Below are positions 50,618 through 61,800 of a stretch of 64,000 nucleotides of DNA, in pieces (the first letter of the stretch is position 1; the number at the start of each line of letters is the position of its first letter). The position numbers were made by a program, and so were the translations under genes. Below the pieces are notes generated by a model. That model saw only the letters and a program-made list of their open reading frames with translations, was not told the origin of the DNA and searched no databases. The stretch is from Ulva prolifera (taxonomy: Eukaryota > Chlorophyta > Ulvophyceae > Ulvales > Ulvaceae): the NCBI GenBank assembly GCA_023078555.1, contig CM041201.1, positions 6,641,172 to 6,705,171 on the forward strand, given 5' to 3'.

Positions 50618-52979
50618 ATGAGAGTTGTGCGCCTGAGGACTCGGGATGGGATTGAACGGATAAACGTCCCCGATGATGCAAGTGTGGGTGGCTTAAGGGA
50701 TGCCATTAGCGAACACATTAAGCGCCCTGCACAGCAGTTCGTCATATCGATGGACCAGACATTGGTAGGCCTTCTTAAACGAAAGTCTCGTCTGATAGTA
50801 TGATCGCAATGAGCTCTCTCTGTGGTGCAGATCTGAGGAGCTGTTGTGCTCTGCAGTTGACTTCGAAGGCACCTGAAACATATCTCGACCTCTCAGATGA
50901 TGATGATTCTCTCAGGCAGCTGGGATTCACAAACGGTCAAGTAGTACGTCTCGCAATGGATGTGATTAGATCTGGCTTCTGATCATACCTTGCTGTCACA
51001 CATCTGTTGGTCATTTCAACCTTGTGTCAATATCCAGAGCACACGCAGATACGAGGCCCTTAGAAACGAAATTTGTCACTGAGAGTCTGGTCACGGCTCT
51101 TCCGTGATCGACCACTTGCATTTGATCAGGACCACACACCTTCATTGATGTGGCGTCGACATGCGCATGCCGCAGTCCAGATGACCTCTATGCGTGAGGC
51201 TATGGTGTTGCGCGGACAGTGTTGTCGCATGCTTATATGACCTATCATCCAGCCTTGAGAATGTAGCAGCAATAGGCTGGCCCAGTGTCACCCGAAAAAA
51301 CAACTATGTTCATCTGGCACATGCATGGATCGTAGCTGGAAAGTGTGATTCCCTGACTGCATTGATGTGACTGTCATCGCAAAGACCCCAACCTGTCCCA
51401 GCAGCATGTCTCAGCCATGGTGGACAAATCGAGCCCTTCCAGACTACAAATGAACTACAAGAATGTGCTCGGGCCGGGCAGTGCACTACTGTTGGCATCC
51501 CTGTGTGGGGACGACATTAACTCTATGCTGCAGTCACTTTCATCAGAATAGCACCGTCTTCATATGCGTCAGATGCATATAAGTGCTGTTTCCTTAAAGG
51601 CTGGTGAACTTGCGAACGTACTATGCCCCTTACCTCCAACATGCTATATCATGCCACCCATCTGTGCAGGTGTTCTGCTTCTATGAAGGTTCAAGAGATG
51701 TCAATCCAGGGTACAAGAAGTCCCTCATTTCAACCCGGCCATTTGGTGTGCATCTAGATGTTGCAGGCATCATGGCGAAGCAAGTGAGAATTGAGCGGCA
51801 AGACAGTGCTCATGTCACCGCCGTCTCGTTCGATCGGTATGCAGTGCATGCTTTTCAACAGTACGTGCAATCTGCGCATGCATTCTCCATCAAAAGATGT
51901 GGTATTTTGTATGGCCGAGTGGGTGAAGACAAGGTCGTGTATGTCGATGCTGTCTACGAACCAGAACAGAATGGCCAGTCAGAGACTATATCATACAGCT
52001 TGGGTAATTCCCAGGTGCGCATTTCAAGCTCTACAGAGCTGACTGAATCTAAAGGATGAAAGGCCTGACAGGTCAATCCAGATCCAGCTTGAAGCTTGAC
52101 TTCAAACATTCTGCGCAGTGCAAAATACTGTTACGCACTATGCAGACAGCTCATGCCGATTCAATAGCCGCTATTCTAGGATTGCAACGGGTTGGGATCA
52201 TATTCAACCAGAGTGTGGCAGAAAAGGACTACATTTTGAATGATCAAGAGATACAGCAAATGTGTGAAATGCAACACTCTGTTGGCGAGAGCTGCGTCAC
52301 AGCGGTGTTCTCATTGATTGAAGAAGATGGACATGTACGCTTGACTCCCGACATGCTTGGTCGTGCCGTTGTCATCTCGAAAAAAAAAAGTGTTATATGT
52401 AGTGGAAGTTGGTCGTGTGCAGAGAGAAGTGCATTTGGAGGCATTTCAGTGCTCTGATCAGGCTGTGAAACTCTGGTCTGAGGGCTGGTTCCAGGATGTT
52501 GGGGAGAACGTCTCCGGGTCTTCAAAAATGAAGAACCCAAAGGAGCCGGATGTGAAACAGCCTGTTATGATATCTGGCAAGGACACAGATGAGGTTGATA
52601 ACGACTTCTTCCTTGTCCCGCTCGCTGTGCGAGATCATGAGGGGTCATTGCTATCATCTTTCCCCGTCGAAAACCGGCTTACCGGACAGGTGTGCCTCTT
52701 GATGAAACTGCCATTTGCCTTGGGATAGCGCAACCAGAGATCACATTCCCCATGTGATTACGCTTGCAGACAACGACCGACTTGAAGCAGCATTTGCAAA
52801 AACACAGTGCCAAGCCTTACACATCACGACTGGCAGACTTTCATGTACTTCTTTGGCTGGCAGAGAACAGTGGCCTGGGGGTTGACACAGACATACCTCT
52901 GATCGTGGAAGCTGTGCATTCTCAAACACCCATCATGGAAGGGTACAAAGTGATGATAGACTCCGTTGCTGGATTGTAA
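50618..52979 (+). CDS. NPLOC4: NPL4, adaptor of the Cdc48/p97-UFD1-NPL4 complex
   Basis: Exons 50618..50764, 50857..50943, 51402..51502, 51600..52014, 52146..52334, 52423..52689 and 52770..52979 are phase-consistent and give 471 residues; the third exon is the least certain. Residues 1-78 form the N-terminal ubiquitin-like domain (MRVVRLRTRDGIERINVPDD..., QLGFTNGQV). The central MPN-like domain begins near 170, with HAFSIKRCGILYGRV and VVYVDAVYEPEQNG. The C-terminal region has RVGIIFNQ, VHLEAFQCSDQAVKLW, NDFFLVPLAV, FPVENR and SRLADFHVLLWL, as in other NPL4 proteins. It helps p97 unfold ubiquitinated substrates in ERAD. The Cys residues of the zf-NPL4 finger are not visible before the MPN domain. 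An A10 run lies in the intron at 52335-52422. Confidence 0.9.
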
Positions 52980-53542
52980 TGAATTGGCCCGAATTTTCAC
53001 GTCTTCGGGATCACCACATTCAAGTGTGCGGATGGTCAAGCATCTGGATGTACACGCGACCGCTGCTGTGTCCACTCACGCTAGTGGTATTGGCCTGTTC
53101 TATTCACGCTTGGCCATGTGGACATGCCACCCACAACCTGCTTCAAAATCATGTATTGCAATGCCCGCGAACGCGAGTTGTATGCCACCGCATCGACTCA
53201 CTTATTTCGCAGGTCAGCAATTCTGAGCAGACCAGAAACAAGCGACGTCTCAACACCTGATGCATGCGTGCATGCATATTCTCTGTGATTTGACAGCACA
53301 TCGATTGCTGTCATATGTTTCGGCTAACAACAACGCGAACACATCAATGTGCTGGGTCATGCAAGTCTAGGACACCATGTTTACGAGGGAAAAAATTCCT
53401 TGGCGCTGCCTTCCTAGCCATAGCATGCATTTGGTTCGCTAGTGTTTGCTTGTCCGGTCCAACTTCACCTTGCATTCTTTCTGAGAGTCGGTGACCAGCA
53501 AGCAGCCGAGTTACCTGCAAGTAGACTCAACTCTTCAGGGTA
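52980..53542. other. Convergent intergenic region
   Basis: 560 nt between the NPL4 stop and the stop of the minus-strand NPLxPxY gene. Only 3' UTR sequence is expected; no ORF with motifs. Confidence 0.5.
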
Positions 53543-54660
53543 TCATGGGGTGCCATATTGTTCCAAGGCCAGTTCATAGCATCCAAACATAGAATTCTTC
53601 ACCTTCCTGGGAGCCACGGGCTTGAGTTCGTGTTCGTGTATGCAGTAGGTTGGATGCAGAGGATCACAATGCCTCTTACTGTTCTGCATGTGTCGGTCTG
53701 GACATCTGCTCCACATTCCCAGGCGTCCAACATCTATTTCTCGAGGCTGCCGAGTTGACACAGGCTTGAACCTGGGCTTGGTGATTGAATCCAGATCCAT
53801 GTCTTTGTTTGGTCTCTGTATTATTGCAACCGCGTCACCAGCACAATGCTTTTTATGAGCACTTGGCACCTGCCTGCGCGAGTGTCTGGTGCGTCGTCCA
53901 CACAGCGTCACTCGAACATCGAGGCAACCTCATCACGCACACTGGCCTGAAGCATGATGCTACTTCCCTGACACAGTGTCGATTTGACGAAGCAGGGTGA
54001 TTACCTGTGCTTCACGACGCTTTGCATAGCTCCCATCAATGTCCCTGTTCTGACTACCGAGGGGATAAGAACCTCGATTGAAAGACCATTCTGGATGCCT
54101 CATGGTGTGGAACACATGTCCTTCTGGCACGGTGCTGTGACAGCCCATGGGGACCGCGTCAGGACGTTTTGTTGGCACACGATAGATTGGTTGCAGCGGA
54201 TTGGTCTCGCGTGTTCGACTGGTGTGATGCTACACAGATTTGGAGGTTTGCGATTTGGAGGTTTGCGAGTGTGGTGTCAATTCATCTGAGACAGCTGTGC
54301 ATGCTGCTGAAAAAGAATGCATTCAGACAGCTGAAATTACGGATGCTTCAGAGTACACTCTGTGACATCACACCGTATGAAAGATCGACTTTGGCCAGGA
54401 TCTCTCGATGTCTGAATTGTCCTGAGCTGTGGATGTGTGCGGTGACATCTGCACCTCTCGCTCGGGTAGGATCACGGTCTCTGCATTGGGCATACCATTG
54501 CGAGATGTGATGTACCAGTTACATGTCGTCAGCTTCTTCTCAAGCTGTTTGTGAACCAGCGGATCTCTGTACATGACCTGGCGTTCGATTACTACAGCGA
54601 TCTTGTCAACTGCCACCACGGCGCCGACGACAAGAAAATGATAACCAAAATGAGACCACT
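53543..54660 (-). CDS. NPLxPxY-motif protein, possible ciliary protein (5' end approximate)
   Basis: The last exon 53543..53815 (91 codons with stop) joins in phase to an exon ending at 54005 and starting about 54222. A further 5' exon of about 54535-54655 encodes DKIAVVIERQVMYRDP and KQLEKKL. The protein has two copies of an N/D-PL-x-P-x-Y motif (TNPLQPIYRVP and CDPLHPTYCIHEHE) and a RDIDGSYAKRR element, plus many Arg, Lys, Pro and His. Short proteins with alternating DI-x-G and NPL-x-P-x-Y motifs are known from flagellar axonemes of protists, so an axonemal role is possible, but this is an inference. The first junction and the start codon are unresolved. Confidence 0.6.
54238..54267. repeat. 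15-nt tandem duplication
   Basis: ATTTGGAGGTTTGCG occurs twice in tandem, 54238-54252 and 54253-54267, next to an exon boundary of the NPLxPxY gene, probably intronic. Confidence 0.9.
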
Positions 54661-54806
54661 ATGATCAAATTGAAAGCTTTCTCGTTCACGCGCCTGTAGT
54701 CCGGGTGAGCCGAGTCGTGCAGTAGCGGAGATCCAGCAACGGTCGAATTGTTGCGTACGGGCCTCTGACTCGACGGAGCCGACCACGACAGACACTCATC
54801 CATGGA

Positions 54807-55188
54807 TCAAACTTGAGGCCAAGCAGCGATGGAAATACTCCAGACTGTGATTGTATCGTATGGAGCTCCACCGAGTTTTGCCTCGAAAGGCATGGCATGG
54901 GAGCTCACAAGCATGAAGTGGGTCTTGAGATCAAGATCGAAGCTATGTGTCTGGACTTCTTCATGTGTGGCGAGTCGGTGTGGCGATCTCGGTAACCTCG
55001 GCCTTGTGCATGGTTGCTGACACATGCAAAACATAGCCGGCCTTCATCATGCTTGTCCAATTACAAGCCATACTGCGAATCCAATCGCAGGGCGATGGAG
55101 ACGACGCTTCACATGCATCAGGAGTATACATTGGCGCTTTGGCGTGCCGCCCAGTCAATTCAACCGCACACCAATTCTGGCGGTCCAA
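54807..55188 (-). CDS. Small uncharacterised protein, two exons
   Basis: Exons complement(54807..54950, 54997..55188) join in phase across a 46-nt intron (GTTACC...GTCCAG) to give 111 residues. The second half looks like beta strands: AGYVLHVSATMHKAE, THSFDLDLKTHFMLVSS and YDTITVWSISIAAW. No family was recognised. The gene starts 37 nt after the SixA-type stop on the same strand, so it could instead be a readthrough or alternative 3' exon of that gene. The ATG at 55188 is the first in frame. Confidence 0.45.
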
Positions 55189-55224
55189 CGCAGCATCACA
55201 TAATCAATCAGAACAGCTATCTAG

Positions 55225-56135
55225 CTAGTAGCTTCTTGCAGAAACTCCATTGTAAACTTCAAGGCCCCCTTGTGGCGTCACAATCCCCACCAAATCCCAA
55301 ATGCTGTCATCCGCAAGTGCCTCTTCCCATGTCTGCGCCTCGATTTCCATCAGTGCAGCGCTGCTCGTCCCAAGCTGTACCTGAGTCCGGGTATATGAAG
55401 ATGCAGCTTCTTGCCATCCGCGATTGTGGCCCACACACATGATGATCTTGTTGGCCGAGTCTTTCGCAAGTTCTAGGAGCTGCAAGATCGTGTCATATGA
55501 CCAGCTGTACATCCGAAAACACACAGTCCATTGAGAAAGGTGATTCAGCTGCAAAATCGTCTGGGAGGCAATTGTGGACGTACCTTGGCACACAAAGTTG
55601 CTTTCGTCTGTCCATCAAGAGCTGCCACAGTATACAATGACGCATCATAGACTGGTTCCTCAAAGTGAGCAGCATTCAAGCGGCTGACGTTGTTAATTTC
55701 CTGAACGATTTCTCGATCTGACAGGTTGGGCCTCCCTATTAACACTCATCGTGGTGATGGTATGCCATTTTCAGAAGCCCACCTGAGCCATCACGTCCAC
55801 AGTCTCTTGCGTGCGCTTTGAACTGCTGCATAGCAGAAGATCCGGAAGCCATTGCAATTCTCGCAAGTGCTGTGCCACTCTACGAGCACAAGAGGCTCCA
55901 GACTCACTTATGCTGCGATCGTGGTCTCGAACACCTGGTTCGTTGGCCACACTCTCTGCGTGCCTTCAACCCCACAAAACGTGAATTGGATGGCAACTGT
56001 TGCATGATTTGCTACACCAAGAATTACATCCCTGAACTGAAGCGTCCAAAACACTCATTGCCGGAACTATAGCACATACCTCATGAGGACTAGCCGTTTC
56101 AACGCAAAACAAGTGTAAGATGCGCGACTTCTATG
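55225..56135 (-). CDS. SixA-type phosphohistidine phosphatase (histidine phosphatase superfamily)
   Basis: Exons complement(55225..55548, 55584..55700, 55783..55963, and a first exon ending at 56080) join in phase. The catalytic motif RLVLMRHAES is assembled across the first intron, whose donor GTATGT cuts the Arg codon just before the nucleophilic His. Next comes RVAQHLRELQWLPDLLLCSS, where SxAxR-type residues (SSSKRTQET) follow as in SixA, then EPVYDASLY, and MCVGHNRGWQEA with the second catalytic His (GHN). The family removes phosphate from phosphohistidine in bacteria; eukaryotic substrates are not settled. The usual RHG is RHA here. The 5' end is open; a start near 56135 or in an earlier exon is possible. 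No transit peptide could be judged. Confidence 0.85.
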
Positions 56136-56734
56136 ACAGTGTTGCCTACTGAATCCTGATGCATTCGTTGTTCTGATTCCGGGCGTGACACGCCTGCGCT
56201 GTACCGCAGGACCTTGCATGAGAGATGTACAGCAGACCTTCCCCAAGGACAGAGATGATCAGTCACGTCGCCCACTCTCAGCGGGCTTAAGTATCGACTG
56301 TAATCTGCTTTGCGCACTTGTGAATGCGAGTTCGGTCAAATATTCGCTGTTATAATGGAGCGTGGCCTGCTGCAGACGAAGGCTCGACACAAGAGCGCGA
56401 CAACAGTAAACACGTTATATGTCCACGGCATGTCAAAACAGAGTATACATGTCATCACATGAGGCTGCAGTTCAATATTCAGCGGTGGATCGAGGATGCT
56501 CTCCGCTGTTCTTGCATGTGCCGCTGCCTCACTTGTGGCCATCCTGTTCAAACGTGAATCAATGCGTCGCAATGGTCACCACATGCACGGGTACACGCAA
56601 AACACCGATGTAGGCATCGAATTGCCAGTAGATCGGAAGTATGCGATCCAGCGCACATCGCCTCGACGTTCGCGACTGTTGCCCAGAAGAGAGACACATT
56701 CTATGTTCGTTTGACTGAGCTGTTTGCAGTAAAT
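56136..56734. other. Divergent intergenic region (SixA-type / TBCE)
   Basis: About 600 nt between divergent genes, expected to hold both promoters and possibly the first exon of the SixA-type gene. Overlapping short ORFs only. Confidence 0.45.
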
Positions 56735-58731
56735 ATGTTTGACATTGGAGAAAGAATATCAATTCGCAATAAGTCTAGCGATGAAGTAAGCTTGGGTACG
56801 ATCAGATTTGTGGGGTCTCTGAGTGGGAAAGAAGGTACATGGGTAGGCGTTGAATGGGACGATCCACATAGAGGCAAGCATGACGGTTCCTTTGACGGGA
56901 TCAGGTATTTTCAATGTCAATACGAACCAGCATCGGCATCATTCCTGAATGCAAATAAAGTCCATCGCGGCAGTACGCTGACAGATGCCTTCCGTGAGCG
57001 GTACCAGCGGCGTGACAATGATCTGAAAGACATGACGATCGAAACCTCCGGCCACCGCCACATGGCGGTCACCTTGAGGGGAGAAGAGTCTATACACAAA
57101 AGAATGAGTGATTTGCAAAGCCTACAGAGCGCCACGATGCATTGTGCAGACATAAGCATTCCGGTGTGTTCTTGTGTTGGCGAACCGTTCCTCTGTTATG
57201 TTTTACATCCTGGCTCAAGAGGCGGTTCTGCTCGAAGGCAGAATGCAGAATGCTGTATTTTTCTACAGGGGTGTATTGGGACGCTGCAAGCAATTCTACC
57301 AAACCTACAGTACCTTGGGCTTTCAAACAACCTACTTTGGTCTTGGGAGAATGTGCATGAGGTGGTAATCAATCTCCAGAGCCTGAGCGTCTTGGATGTG
57401 TCATTCAATCGTCTTCAGTTCATGCGGAATCCGCGTGATCTGCAGTCATGTGCGCATCTGTGCACGCTCGTTGCAAATGGCTGTTGGTCAACATGGCACG
57501 ACATAGAAGCCTTGGGCGCGGTGTTCACCGGCCTGCAGGAGCTGTACATGGGAGCCAATCTTGTCACATCGATTGGTCCAAACATCCAAAAACAGCCACA
57601 TTGCTTCAATTCCCTGAAGGTGTTGGATCTCACTGACAACAAAATGGAGGGGTGGCACTCGGTGTCGTACTTATCAAACCTCTCCAACCTTTCTTGCCTC
57701 AAGCTCTCTGGTAACTCGCTCAATAGTGTTAGCCTGTCAGGTGTGCTGCTGCTGCACACGTTGAATTGTGCAGTGCAGGGTTGCTTTGGGCGTCGTGAAA
57801 TGCTCACATCCTCTTTCATCAAAACGCTCTCAATTTCCCATGATTCATGAAGGACGATTGTGTAGGAGAAATGCTGCAGAACATCCAAACCCTTCTTGTG
57901 GCAGACTGCGGAATCTCAGACTGGGCGTCTGTGAGTGCTTTGGGGCGCCTGTCGCAATTGAAAGAGTTGAGGCTCACCGGAAATCCTGTGCTACAGCTCT
58001 CAAGCCTCACAGGGCGCAACGAGTGTATCGCTCGTCTTGCCGTAATCACGCAGCTCAATGGCGCTGCCATCAGTGCACATGAGCGGCGGGACTGTGAACT
58101 GCAGTATCTGTACAGAGTGCAGCAGCGCATTGCAGATTTGGGTCCTGCCGGACCAGCAGAGGCCGAGCTGCACCCACGCCTGGAGGAGCTGCGTGCCTTG
58201 CATGGCGACATGGCTATTCAGCCGCGGCAAGCGCACGTTGCAGCTGATGCAAGCCTTGGTGAGCGTTTGTTGGCTTTGGATTTTGTATGTAGAGGTACGC
58301 CATGTGGCCCAATTCAATCGAAGAAGAATGCATGTGAATGCAAGAGCTGTGGCCAAAGTATTTCTAAATGGTGATGATTTTCAGGAGTAGACGAAGACAG
58401 CAGTACGAAAGAGTGTATCCATCTTCCATGCAGCACCACAATAGCTCTTGTCAAGGTGCTGTGTGCGCAGTGTTTTGGCTTGGACGTGAATCTACAAAGG
58501 CTGTTACTGCACAGCGGAACGCGGGCCGGAGAAGAGATTGGGGAAGATAATTCGCTTGATATTTCGTACTGGAACCTACAGACCGGTGATGTTATCGAGG
58601 TTTGTGAACATGAAGACGCGGAGAAGGTGTGGAAACGGTTTGCCGGATTTGAAGATGAGAGTGTGCCAGAGCATTGGCTGTTACCACCTGAGCTTCGTTT
58701 AGAACTTGCTGAAATCACGCAAGCAGCTTAA
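56735..58731 (+). CDS. TBCE: Tubulin-folding cofactor E (TBCE)
   Basis: Exons 56735..57163, 57269..57742, 57880..58294 and 58385..58731 are in phase and give 554 residues (human TBCE is 527). The N-terminal CAP-Gly domain (residues about 5-80) has GTWVGVEWDDPHRGKHDGS, with the canonical GKHDG tubulin-tail pocket. LRRs cover about 145-330 (LQYLGLSNNLL, LSVLDVSFNRLQ, LQELYMGANLV, LKVLDLTDNKM, LSCLKLSGNSL, LKELRLTGNPV). A C-terminal UBL of about 85 residues (TTIALVKVLCAQCFGL, ISYWNLQTGDVIEV) completes the family architecture. TBCE works in the cytoplasm with TBCB and TBCD to assemble or disassemble alpha/beta-tubulin dimers. The start is MFDIGERISI; an upstream in-frame extension has no ATG. Confidence 0.95.
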
Positions 58732-58810
58732 TGCCTTTTCTAACATTGCGGCTTCCCGTTACAAGAATCGTGAGAAAACGGGGGCAGGAGCGTGGATCGC
58801 ATGTTCCACC

Positions 58811-61800
58811 TTAAATGGCCGGGATTGCTAGGGTTGCAATTAGCTCAGAGTCGAGTTGCTCGAGCTTATCGCTAAGCTTTTGCGCCGTTTGAAGCAATTG
58901 AATGTCCGGGGCCATATGCTCATACAAGAGTGTTGTGTCCATCTGCTCCAGCAGTCCAGTTGTCGCTGTTGGCTCCTGCATCTTTTTTTCATTCAGGTCA
59001 CATCTTCTACAGCACAGATGGTATAAAGCATGATGCAGTGACGCACAAGGTTGGCCTGTGATGTCCGTTTACCACGGGCATGTTTTGCCCTGGACACTTT
59101 GTCGTTGAACGGGTCGTGGACCTTCAGTAATCTCTGGTGTGCCTTGGACTGTGATTCACTGACAGCATGGGCTTGCCACAAACATAGCTTTCTGTCCCAC
59201 CCACACGATGCGTATCCCCCCATGGAATCCAGCTTAACTATACCTGTGACCAGCTCTGCGTGTCCATGATATCTAGCTTTCGGCACGGGGTCCTCCAGGT
59301 CGAACGCCCTAATGACACAGTCCTGCAAGCAAGTTGTATGTGAATTCCACATCGAGTGCAAAGCGGACCTGCTTGGCCAGCACGCATATGGGTTAGCAAG
59401 CACTTCGCACTTGCATTGCGGCAAGCACAATGTGCCGCTCAGTGTCCACTAGCGTTGTCTGCACAAGGCCACCATTGTAGTTGAACTGGAAAACAGCCTC
59501 CCCGTCGGTGCTCCACAGCCTCACCACGCCATCGCCAGAAAAAGAGCACCACAGCGATCGCCATGGCACCCATATGAATTGGGCCATTTCCCCTCGTGCC
59601 TCTACCTGAAACCGCAATCGGCTGGAGTGCGGCGACCGAACATCCCACACTTTCGCCACATTCTCCAGTGCAATAGATGCAAGCTCATCTCGCTCCTCGC
59701 AGTATGAAAGGCCTGACGCTGGCGCCTGATGTGCCTCCACCTTGCGCCCAGCCTCAATCTCCTGCATTGTGTGCAGATCCCAAAACCGGATCTCCTGGTC
59801 ATGGCCTGCACTGGCCAGCACAAAGTTCTTCAGCACCGCCAGTGCGGCAACCTGCTGAGTGTGGCCGCACAGGTAGTACGGCCGTGCCTCAGCTCCATCT
59901 GCCGGGCCTGCTTCCATGGGAATCGCCTTGATGAATCCGCCGGCGCCAGCGGCCAGGACCACGTTGAGCTCCGCACAGTATGCCAGTGCAAATACATGGC
60001 TGTCGTCCACGTTGTGGGACTCCACAATCTGCAGCTTGCCTTCGTAAGGCCTCTGTGTCACCTTCTTCAAGGACCATGCAATGCTGTGACGTCTGTACCT
60101 CTCGGTACCTGTGTCTTGGGACACACAGCTCTGCAGGTAAGGACGCTGCACACCTCGAACCGGTCGCATTGTGTCTGTTTGTCCTGAGCCCACTGGTGCA
60201 CCACACCGGACGAGCATGCAGTGAAGATGTACTCATTCACTGCATCCTCCTCCACCACCGGGCAAATTGAATCAGTGCTGTGCAGCGTAGCATCTATATC
60301 GGCTTGCACTGCAATTGGTCCGGCACTCTCATGCTCGTGCTTCGAAAATTGCGACGGCCCTGCCTGTGCCCGTGCAGATGGCATGCCACCTTGCAGCTCA
60401 ATGCGAGGCTGCTGTGCTGCACGGTTTCCTGGGGCAGATCTGGGCGACCTGGGGGTTCTCTGCCGCCCTGTTGTTTGATTTGCTGCCGGCGGTGGTCCCT
60501 GCAGACTTGCACTCTCGTCCATAGCAGCTCCACGCTTCCTGAACTCTTCATTCATTGCCAGGATGGGGCAGGACAGGGCTGGAGAGTCAGGGGCTGCCTC
60601 GTCGGCTGCGTGCGGTTCTTCTGCAACCACAGTTGTCTGTTTCAGGCGCTCCATCCACTTGCGCCGCTGCGACATCTTCCGTGGCGCTGGCTGTTCAGTC
60701 TCCGCCCCGCTGTCCAGAGCTTGCGTTTTGGCATGCCGTGAGCAGTCTCTATCTGCTGGCACGCGGACCAGCACAATGGCCTCGGCCAGGCCCAGGTGCC
60801 CAGCAAATCGCCGATGCGCCCCATGGTGATTATATCTGTAAACCAAGTGGCCTGTCTGGCCAATACCAATCCATGCTTTCTGGACATGCATCATGCCTAG
60901 CACAATCTCCACAACCAAACATGTCTATGTCCGGCTGATGAGGCGCTGTCCTGATTCAGAGACATGTTTCCTGGGGCAGCTCGGTCTGTTATCACAGAAC
61001 ATGGATCAGGGGTTGTCTGTTGCACAGCCTGTCCCATGCAGGTCTGCGTACGGACCACACTGGTTCAGCCCCGGGGTGCGCGCTGCAGCGGCCTTCCCGG
61101 GGGAAAAAAAGTCACCTGTACTGAATGATCTTGCGGTCCTCTGTCGAGGCAAACATGCTGTCACTGTGGGGTGGCACCCAGAGCTGGTCCACAGACTCAC
61201 TGGTGCGGCTGTTGCAGTCCTCCACGACGTCAGTCACCTTCGCAGGGGCACGAGCATCAAAGGCGTTTATGCGGCCACTGCGGCATACCTGCCAGTAGGT
61301 GTGTGTGAAGGGCACATACGCCACATGCACGACATCGTCACTCACACCGCAAAACTCCTCCAGTGGCTTTGCATCCGCACTCCACACCTGCCTGCCAGGC
61401 GGAGTGTCACTGTTGCACCTTCTCGGGTGAATGCAAGCCCCTGTGAAACCTGCTGCTCCACCCTTGACCCTCAACCTGCCTGAGCCAGCTGTCTGGGACA
61501 CTGGGAATGTTCTCACAGCTGTCAGATGTGAGCCCAGGTATGGTGAGCCATTTGCCGTGCATACGACGGCGTGCTTTGGATTGTGAGAGCATGCAGGACG
61601 TCCAGAGGGTGATCACAGTGTGAACTAGCGATGGACTGCTCTAGATACCTGCGTCCCTGTGGAATGGCTAACAGTATATACGTGGATATACAAAAGAGCC
61701 TAGTGTACAGCAAACATCGTCCGTGACCAGAGAGAAGCTCGGCACTGCAGCGTGACTTCAGACCTGTTAATTTGTGAACAGTACAAGGGCGTGGCTACCA

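Noticed and set aside
52381..52389. A10 run suggesting a frameshift in NPL4
   Set aside because: A GTACGC donor at 52335 and a TGTGCAG acceptor at 52422 place it inside an intron that restores the frame and the expected protein.
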